DNA of 64,000 bases, from NCBI RefSeq assembly GCF_030445035.2, contig NC_080677.1, positions 107,257,513 to 107,321,512 on the forward strand, given 5' to 3'. The stretch comes from Dasypus novemcinctus (lineage: Eukaryota > Chordata > Mammalia > Cingulata > Dasypodidae). The notes under the pieces are model-generated. The model was not told the DNA's origin, made no database searches, and saw nothing but the letters and a program-made list of their open reading frames with translations. Each line of letters begins with the position of its first letter. The stretch's first letter is position 1. Position numbers and translations under genes: made by a program. Shown in pieces: positions 44,730 through 64,000 of the stretch.

Positions 44730-45790
44730 AAAAAACACATGAAAAGATGTTCAACATCAGTAGCTATTAAGGAAATGCAAATCAAAACTAAAATAAGATA
44801 TCATTTCATACCTATTAGCATGGCCACTATTTTTTTAAAAACTACTAGTTTGGGAGGTTTAGAATAAAATTCACTGTTGATGGGAATGTAGAATGAAGCA
44901 GCTGCTGTGGAAGACTGTTTAGGGGTTCCTCAGGAAATTAAATATAGAGTTGCCATATGATCCCACAATCCCACTCCTAAGTATATACTCAGAAGAACTG
45001 GAAATAGGGACGTGAACAGACATTTGCACACCAATGTTATAGAGGCATCATTCACAATTTCCAAAAGATGGAAACAACCCAAGTGTCCATCAACAGATGA
45101 CTGGATAAACAAATTCTGGTGTATACATACGATGGAATATTAGTCAGCTGGAAGAAGAAATGAAATGGTAATGTATATTACAACATGGATGAACTATGAG
45201 GACAAGTTGAGTGAAAAAAGCCAGATACAAAAGGGCATGAAAGGACAAATATTGTATGATCTCACTAATATAAGCTAAATATAATGAGGAAATTCATGGA
45301 GTTAACTAGAAGATTGGTCACCAGAAGGCAGAATTAGGATAGAGAATGGGAAGCAAAGTTTTAGTTTGTGCAGAATTTGTAAGAAAGTTGATTGTAAATG
45401 TTTGGAATGTGATAGAGATGATGAGAGCACATCAGAGTGAATGTGATTAGCAGTGCCAATGTGGGGCTATGACTGCAGTGGAAAGCGAAATTTCAGTGTT
45501 GTGCATATCACTGGAAGAAAAGCTGAAGTATGAAATATGGGATTGTATAGCATAGTGAACCCTGTTGCAGATGATGAGTGTGGTTAACTAGTACAAATGA
45601 GAATGTTCATCCATAAACCAAAACAAATGTATGTTAATACTATAAGATGTTAAAGGGTGGCATTTGAGCTAAAATGCATCTAAAGCAAACTATGAACTGT
45701 AGTGAATAGTAATATTTGAATATTTCTTATCAATTTTTTAAAGATAGAGAATTATCCTAAGTGACATAAACCAGACATAAAGTACTGCAT
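44730..45790 (+). mobile_element. L1 3' part
   Basis: L1 ORF2 end and 3' UTR: atgaaaagatgttcaacatc, tagagttgccatatgatccc, ccaagtgtccatcaacagat. Followed directly by a SINE. Confidence 0.8.
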
Positions 45791-45793
45791 ATT

Positions 45794-46199
45794 GGGAAGC
45801 GGATTTGGTTCAATGGATAGAGCATCCGCCTACCACATGGGAGGTCTAGGGTTCAAACCCAGGGCCTCCTGACCCATGTGGTGAGCTGGCCCACATGCAG
45901 TGCTGATGTGCGCAAGGAGTGCCGTGCTATACAGGGGTGTCCCCCCTGTGTAGAAGAGCCCCATGTGCAAGGAGTGCGCCCTGTAAGGAGAGACTCCCTG
46001 TGCGAAAAAAGTGCAGGCTGCCCAGGAGTGGCACTGCACACAAGGAGAGCTGACGCAGCAAGATGACGCAAGAAAAAAGAGACACAGATTCCTGGTGCCA
46101 CTGACAAGAATACAAGCAGACACAGAAACCACAGCGAATGGACACAGAGAGCAGACAACTGGGGAGGCAGGGAGTGGAGAGAAATAAATTTTAAAAAAA
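45794..46199 (+). repeat. DAS-type SINE, long body
   Basis: Head gggaagcggatttggttcaa to an A-rich tail. No clear target duplication found. Confidence 0.88.
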
Positions 46200-47990
46200 C
46201 TTAATGATGCATTTAACAGATTAGATTAAAGAGAGAATTAGTGTTCTGGAATATAGAGCTGATGAAATCATTCAAAGTGTGGGGAGGGGCATGATGACAC
46301 AGAAAATATGAAAGAATAGTTAAAAGACAAGAGGGAAAGAAAGAGACAGTCTAATATATATCTAATAAGAGTTCCTGAAAGAGACCAAAAGAATAAGAGA
46401 AATGTAATTGTCCAATAGATAATGGTTGAGAATTTTCCAAAATGAAAGAAAGACACAAGTCCTCAGGTCAAGGAAATAAACTAAGTCCCAATCTCATAAA
46501 CACATTGGGATGAAAATGCAGAATCCTGAAGAAGAGAAAATCTTAAAAGCTACCAAAAAGAAAATCTTTGCCTACAAAGATAATTATATTGGCAGCTAAT
46601 TTCTTATTAGCAACAAAAAATTATAGAAAAAATTGAATATCTTCAAAAAGCCAAGAGAAAATAACTGTCAACCTAGAATTCTATGCCCACTAAATTATCA
46701 TTGTCAGGATGTGAGATAAAAAGACAAAGACAGAGGATGATTACCAAAAACTTTCATTGAAATGCTACCTAACGACATACTTCATAAGAAGGAAACTAAA
46801 CAAAGAAGGAAGGCATGCGTTGCAAGAAGGAATGGTGAATAGAGAAATGTATAAATATGTTAGTAAACCTAAACAACCATGCCCTTGGATATGACAATAT
46901 TATGATAACAACCACAACAATATCAACAACTAATGGAGTTTAGAAACAAGGTAAGATGCTAAATAGGGAAAGAAGAGCAGAGTTAATATGTTCCAAAGCC
47001 TTAAAGTTATTCAGGCAGATGATGGTAATATTGATTGATTCATTTTAGACTTAAGTAAAATATGAATGTTAAAAATATATATATATAGTTAATCACTAAA
47101 ACAATAGAAATAGAATGTGTAACTTCTAAATCAATGGAGGTCAGGGATAAAACAAATAAAGCTACTATTGGTGGAATGTAAATTGAGCAATTTGGCAATA
47201 AAAAGCAAAGTTAAAGATGCACACAGTGGGCCCAGCAATTCTACTTCTGGGTATCTACCCTAGAAAAATGCTCACATATATGCCAAGGAGGAATCCACAG
47301 AACTGTCCACTGCAGCATTATTTATAATATGGAAAACTGGCAACAGTCTAAATGTCCATTAGCAGAAGAATGAATAAATATATTATGGTATATTCAAACA
47401 ACGAGATAGTATTCAGCAGTTAAAATTCATGAATTGCAGCAACATGTATAAAAACATGGATGGGGGAGTACATGTGGCTCAAGTGGTTGAGCTCCTGCCT
47501 CCCAAATGGGAGGTCCCAGGCTTGGTTCCCAGTGTCTCCCGGAAAACAAAATAAAACACAAACAACATGCAAAACAAACTGAAAAACCAATTCAGGGAAG
47601 CTGATGTGGCTCAGTGGTTGAGCGCTAGCTTCCCACATACAAGGTACTGAGTTCAATCCCTGGCCCCTAGGACCTCAAAAAAAAAAAAAAAGTCTAAATC
47701 TCAAACAAATATTGAGTGAAAGAAAGGAGGCTTGTGGAAGAATGTGTACAGTATAACATCTTTTAGATAGATTTTTTTAAAAAAAACACAAAGCAATACT
47801 ATGTATTGTTTGTAGATACACACATATAAAGTAAAACTGTGAAAACATGAAAAAAAGGGCTGCCTCTGAATCAAATGTAGCAAGATGTTAACAGTTGTCG
47901 GGTTTCAGTGGTATGAATAGGGATATTACTCTCTGTACTGTAATTTTCTGCATGTTGAAGGTTTACACTTTTTCTTTTCAATGAGAGGAT
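46200..47990 (+). mobile_element. Old L1 (L1M-type), interrupted by a dimeric SINE
   Basis: Decayed ORF1-like text first, then a 3' part containing gcaattctacttctgggtat and ctaaatgtccattagcagaa. Ends near 47990. Confidence 0.65.
47462..47691 (+). repeat. Dimeric tRNA-Ala-like SINE
   Basis: Two heads: acatgtggctcaagtggttg and gctgatgtggctcagtggtt, each followed by a B-box-like segment, ending in poly(A). Confidence 0.8.
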
Positions 47991-48065
47991 CTAGGCGTTT
48001 AGCAGTAAGAGTCACCAGTGACACCAGCATGCATTTTCCACTTGCCCTTCTGCTTTGCTCTAGAT

Positions 48066-48277
48066 CAGAGGTTCTAACCTTGGGGGTCTGTGGAAAGATT
48101 TCAGGGGGTCCAGGAGTTTGAATAGAAAATTCAAAAAAACATTCTTGTGGGGACGTTTTGGTGCAGGTGTGATATATTTATTAAGTAATACACAGTATAG
48201 TGTGGACTTAGTAAGGGGTCCGTGGTTTTCACCTGACTGGCAAGGGGTCCATGGAACAAAAAAGGTTACGACCCCTG
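48066..48277 (-). mobile_element. Non-autonomous hAT-type DNA transposon, copy 2
   Basis: Reverse homologue of 1722-1911 along its whole length. 8-bp duplications ctctagat (48058-48065) and ccctagat (48278-48285) fit the nTCTAGAn preference of hAT-Charlie elements. Confidence 0.8.
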
Positions 48278-48584
48278 CCCTAGATTGAGAAGCTGAGGCA
48301 GAAGCATCTGATTAGCTAATCCCTGGTCACATGGCTGCAAGGGGCGAAGGCTGGGAAAGCAAGCATCTGGTCGGTGGGAGGTGACTCTTGTCCATTTAGA
48401 TTTGTGCTGAGGAGTTTCCCAAACATGGAAAAGGGGTTCAGTTGGTGGATGGTCAGAAAATATGGTACATACCACTACACGCCCGTTTTGGCCACCCCAA
48501 GCTGCTGCTTTTCCCACTCAGCTGGGGCCCAAATGGACACTGGAGAGCTCTAGGCTTCAGCTCTAATTTTTTTTCTTTTCTTTT

Positions 48585-48830
48585 TTTTAAAAGCTACAAT
48601 TCACGTAGCATACAATTATCCATTTAAAGAGTACAATTCAGTGGTTCCTAGTATCTTCAGAGTTGTGCAACCACCACCACTATCTAATTCCAGAACATTT
48701 TCATCACCCGAAAAAGAATCCCTATTCCTTTTAGCAATGAAGTCCTAGTCAGTCACTAATCTATTTTCTGTCTCTATATATTTGCCTGTTTTGGACATTT
48801 CATATAAATGGAATCAATATGTGATTTTAA
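48585..48830 (-). repeat. Old L1 3'-end fragment, reverse
   Basis: Typical text caattcagtggttcctagta, gttgtgcaaccaccaccact, tttcatataaatggaatcaa. Confidence 0.75.
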
Positions 48831-49095
48831 AAAAATAAGGTAAAGGGGGATAAATGGCTGCATCAGAGCATCAATCCTCAGGAAGACTGATCTGCTGGGA
48901 TGGGATTAAGAGGGAGGTTGCGTCCTGATTCCAGGGATTACAGGATTAATTAGGATCATTCCCCCTAAGGTGATCACCTGGCTGACCTAACCACGCCTGC
49001 GTTTTCTGAGATGCATCCGTGGGCCACAGACTACTGCCTGTGTGAGACACTCCTCATGTCTAACACCTTCTAAGCCCTTTCCTGACCCCCATCTT

Positions 49096-49510
49096 TTTTT
49101 TTTTAAGATTTATTTCTTTATTTCTCTCCCCTTCCCCTCACCCCAGTTGTCTGCTCTCTGTGTCCATTTGCTGTGTATCCTTCTGTGACTGCTTCTATCC
49201 TTACCAGCGGCAGGGGAATCTGTGTTTCTCTTTGTTGCGTCATCTTGTTGTTGTGTCAGCTCTCCGTGTGTGGGCATCATTCCTGGGCAGGCTGGACTTT
49301 CTTTTGCGCTGGGCGGCTCTCCTTACAGGGTGCACTCCTTGCGCGTGGGGCTCCCCTACGCGGGGGACACCCCTGCATGGCAGGGCACTCCTTGCGCGCA
49401 TCAGCACTGTGCATGGGCCAGCTTCTCACGGGTCAAGGAGGCCCGGGGTTTGAACCGCGGACCTCCCGTGTGGTAGACGGACGCCCTAACCACTGGGCCA
49501 AGACCGCTGC
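49096..49510 (-). repeat. DAS-type SINE, long body, reverse
   Basis: Complete reverse copy. Flanks cctgacccccatctt (49081-49095) and cctgacccccacctt (49511-49525), one mismatch. Confidence 0.92.
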
Positions 49511-49525
49511 CCTGACCCCCACCTT

Positions 49526-50799
49526 TAACACAGTACTGCTCTGGCCAGGGTTTGCCCAAGTTTAGGTCCTGAGAATAGACTGGTTCAGGTTGCCTCTGAA
49601 CGTTCCCCAAATTAAGGTGAGCCAGGAGTGAGGGAGAGATAAGTACTGATACTCAGGATCAGCAGGAGAGTTTAGGGAGTCACAGTCAACAGTTTCCTCC
49701 CTTGGGCCTCCTTCCACCAGTCAAGGCCAACTGCTAACTTGACCCTGTGGGCTGAGCCAGAATCAGAAGGAGCGTGTTGGGAAGAACGGGCCAACCACAG
49801 GGCTTCCAGCAGGAGGCTCCACCAGTCCCCGGGCTTCTACGCACCCCACTACCACTGCCAGCCCCTTTCCACCACCCCTGGACAACTGCCGTGCTCCTCA
49901 CGGCTGGACAGGCCTGTCTTCTAGGTATCTACCCTAGAAGAGGTCCGGGCAGGCTTCCTCAGCAGTCTTTCCCAAGACCGGGTCACCTGAGCCGCCGACT
50001 GCAGGAAACACACTTGATCTCTCTGCTCCTCATCTCTGAGAACTGAGCTAGGGGAGAGAAGATTGATGGCGAGAGATGGGGAGACAGACTTGTAGAGTCT
50101 ATAAACAGCATTTTGTCCCCAAAGTGTGGAATCCTATGTTCAATGGTAAGACAGGAGCATGAACAGTAGAGTTGGGAGATTTACCTTACCTAATTTTTTC
50201 TAAGTATCAGACACTTGGTCAGGTGCTGGAGATACTAAGAGGACAAGATACTTTCCTACCTTCAAGAAATTGGGCAGACAGAAAAGTAAAAACTGGACCC
50301 GGATAACCCAGAGTAACTGGTGCTGCAACAGAGGAAAGGAGGGCTATTGTGGGGGTGCTCAGAAGGGGCCTCTAGTGAGGTACGGTGGTTGACTCAGGGA
50401 AGGCTGCCTAGAGATGACTCCGAACAGAGGGCTGAAAGGTAAGTGGACAGAGAAGGACTTCTTTCATGTGGAACAGCATGTGCAGACACAGAGGACTCGG
50501 AAGCCTGGGAGCCTGGGAGGGGTGAGCAGGACAATATAAGCCAGAGGAGGGATGGGTGCGCGGTCCTGACAGGAATTTCCCAACAGTTTTCTGAACGTGC
50601 TGGGAAGCCCCAGTTTCCAAGTGTTCTCACTTCTTTCGTCGCTGAGACCTGAAGAGAAGATGCAGATGCAGACGTTCCTTAAATAAATGGTTGAATACGT
50701 GAAATAAGGCCACTGGCTCCCAAACCGCCCTTCCGTGAGAGTGGGGCGGGGGAATGTGATGCCAGCAGGGACGGCAGGGCGTGGAGAGACAGGGCTCCT
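49526..50799. other. Upstream flank of CCDC136
   Basis: Non-repeat sequence leading into the CpG island. No exon is supported, though distal regulatory sequence is possible. Confidence 0.4.
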
Positions 50800-51402
50800 C
50801 GGGGCCACGGGAGAGCCCCCCTGAAAAGGCCTCTGGCTTGCCGGGGGCTCGGGGACGGCAAAGAGAACCCGCAGCCGGCTGTTCGCGGATCCCGGGCGGG
50901 GGGCTCCGTCCTCCCCACTCCCGCTGCGCGGGGGGGCCAGAGGCCACCGCGCTGGGCCGGGGCCTGCGGAGCCGACTGCGGGGATGGGGCGCCCGCCCTT
51001 CTCGGTGAGGCAGGGTGGGGAGGGCGCGGAGGGTGCGTGTCCGCGCGCCTGGAGGAAAGAGGCCGGGAGCGTTAGCGCGGCCTCGCCTTTTCCCGCCACC
51101 ATCGCGAGCGGGGAGCGGCCCCGGCGCCCGGCGCAGAGGGAGCCGCGCGCGCAGTCGACTCGGGCCGGGCCCACCGCCAGCAGCAGCCCCAGCCGCCGGC
51201 GGCCCCCGGGCGCGGGGAGGGCGGGCTCGCGCGCGGCGGCGGGCGTCAGGTGGCCGCGCCAGCCCCGCCCCCGCGGCCCGCCCCCCGCCCCCGCGGCCCG
51301 CCCCCCGCCGCCCTGCGCGCCCCGCGCGGGTCCCCGGCCTCTCGGCGGCTGGCTGCGGCGGCGGCTCGTGCTCCGGGCGCCGCGGCGGCTGCGGGCGCGG
51401 CC

Positions 51403-64000
<12,598 letters not shown>

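Overview
The window is mammalian genomic DNA: long introns, GT-AG exons, CpG islands and dense LINE/SINE content. The repeats point to an armadillo. At least 25 copies of SINEs with a tRNA-Ala-like head (promoter-like boxes related to GGTTCGAATCC) are present, many with a body starting GACCCGTGTGGAGCTGG. I recognise these as the DAS-type SINEs of Dasypus and its relatives. HAL1 and xenarthran-type L1 copies support this. Species assignment to Dasypus novemcinctus is an inference.

The gene order is CALU (+), OPN1SW (-), tRNA-Pro (+), CCDC136 (+), which is the order I know from human 7q32.1. (1) 1-19852: the 3' part of CALU (calumenin, an ER-Golgi EF-hand protein). It includes two homologous 194-bp exons, exactly one of which must be used, and it ends with the retrieval tail HDEF and a polyadenylation signal. 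(2) 21351-25319: all five exons of the short-wave cone opsin OPN1SW on the minus strand, carrying frameshifts, at least three stops in exon 2, two lost splice donors and a deletion. It is a clear pseudogene and fits the rod monochromacy reported for armadillos. (3) 25670-49510: mostly interspersed repeats, including a multi-level nest (old L1, young L1, solo LTR, SINEs), with one intact tRNA-Pro(AGG) gene at 43606-43677. (4) 50800-64000: CCDC136, a coiled-coil protein with a polyglutamate tract. It starts in a strong CpG island and runs off the right edge after ten recognisable exons. A second CpG-rich block in intron 4 carries a short ATG exon whose donor phase fits the next exon, suggesting an internal promoter.

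The functional genes are not known to work as one pathway; they are syntenic neighbours. I found no novel multi-gene system. The strongest items for a second look are the opsin decay, the internal CCDC136 promoter, the CALU exon switch and the transposon nests, which record a datable order of insertions.
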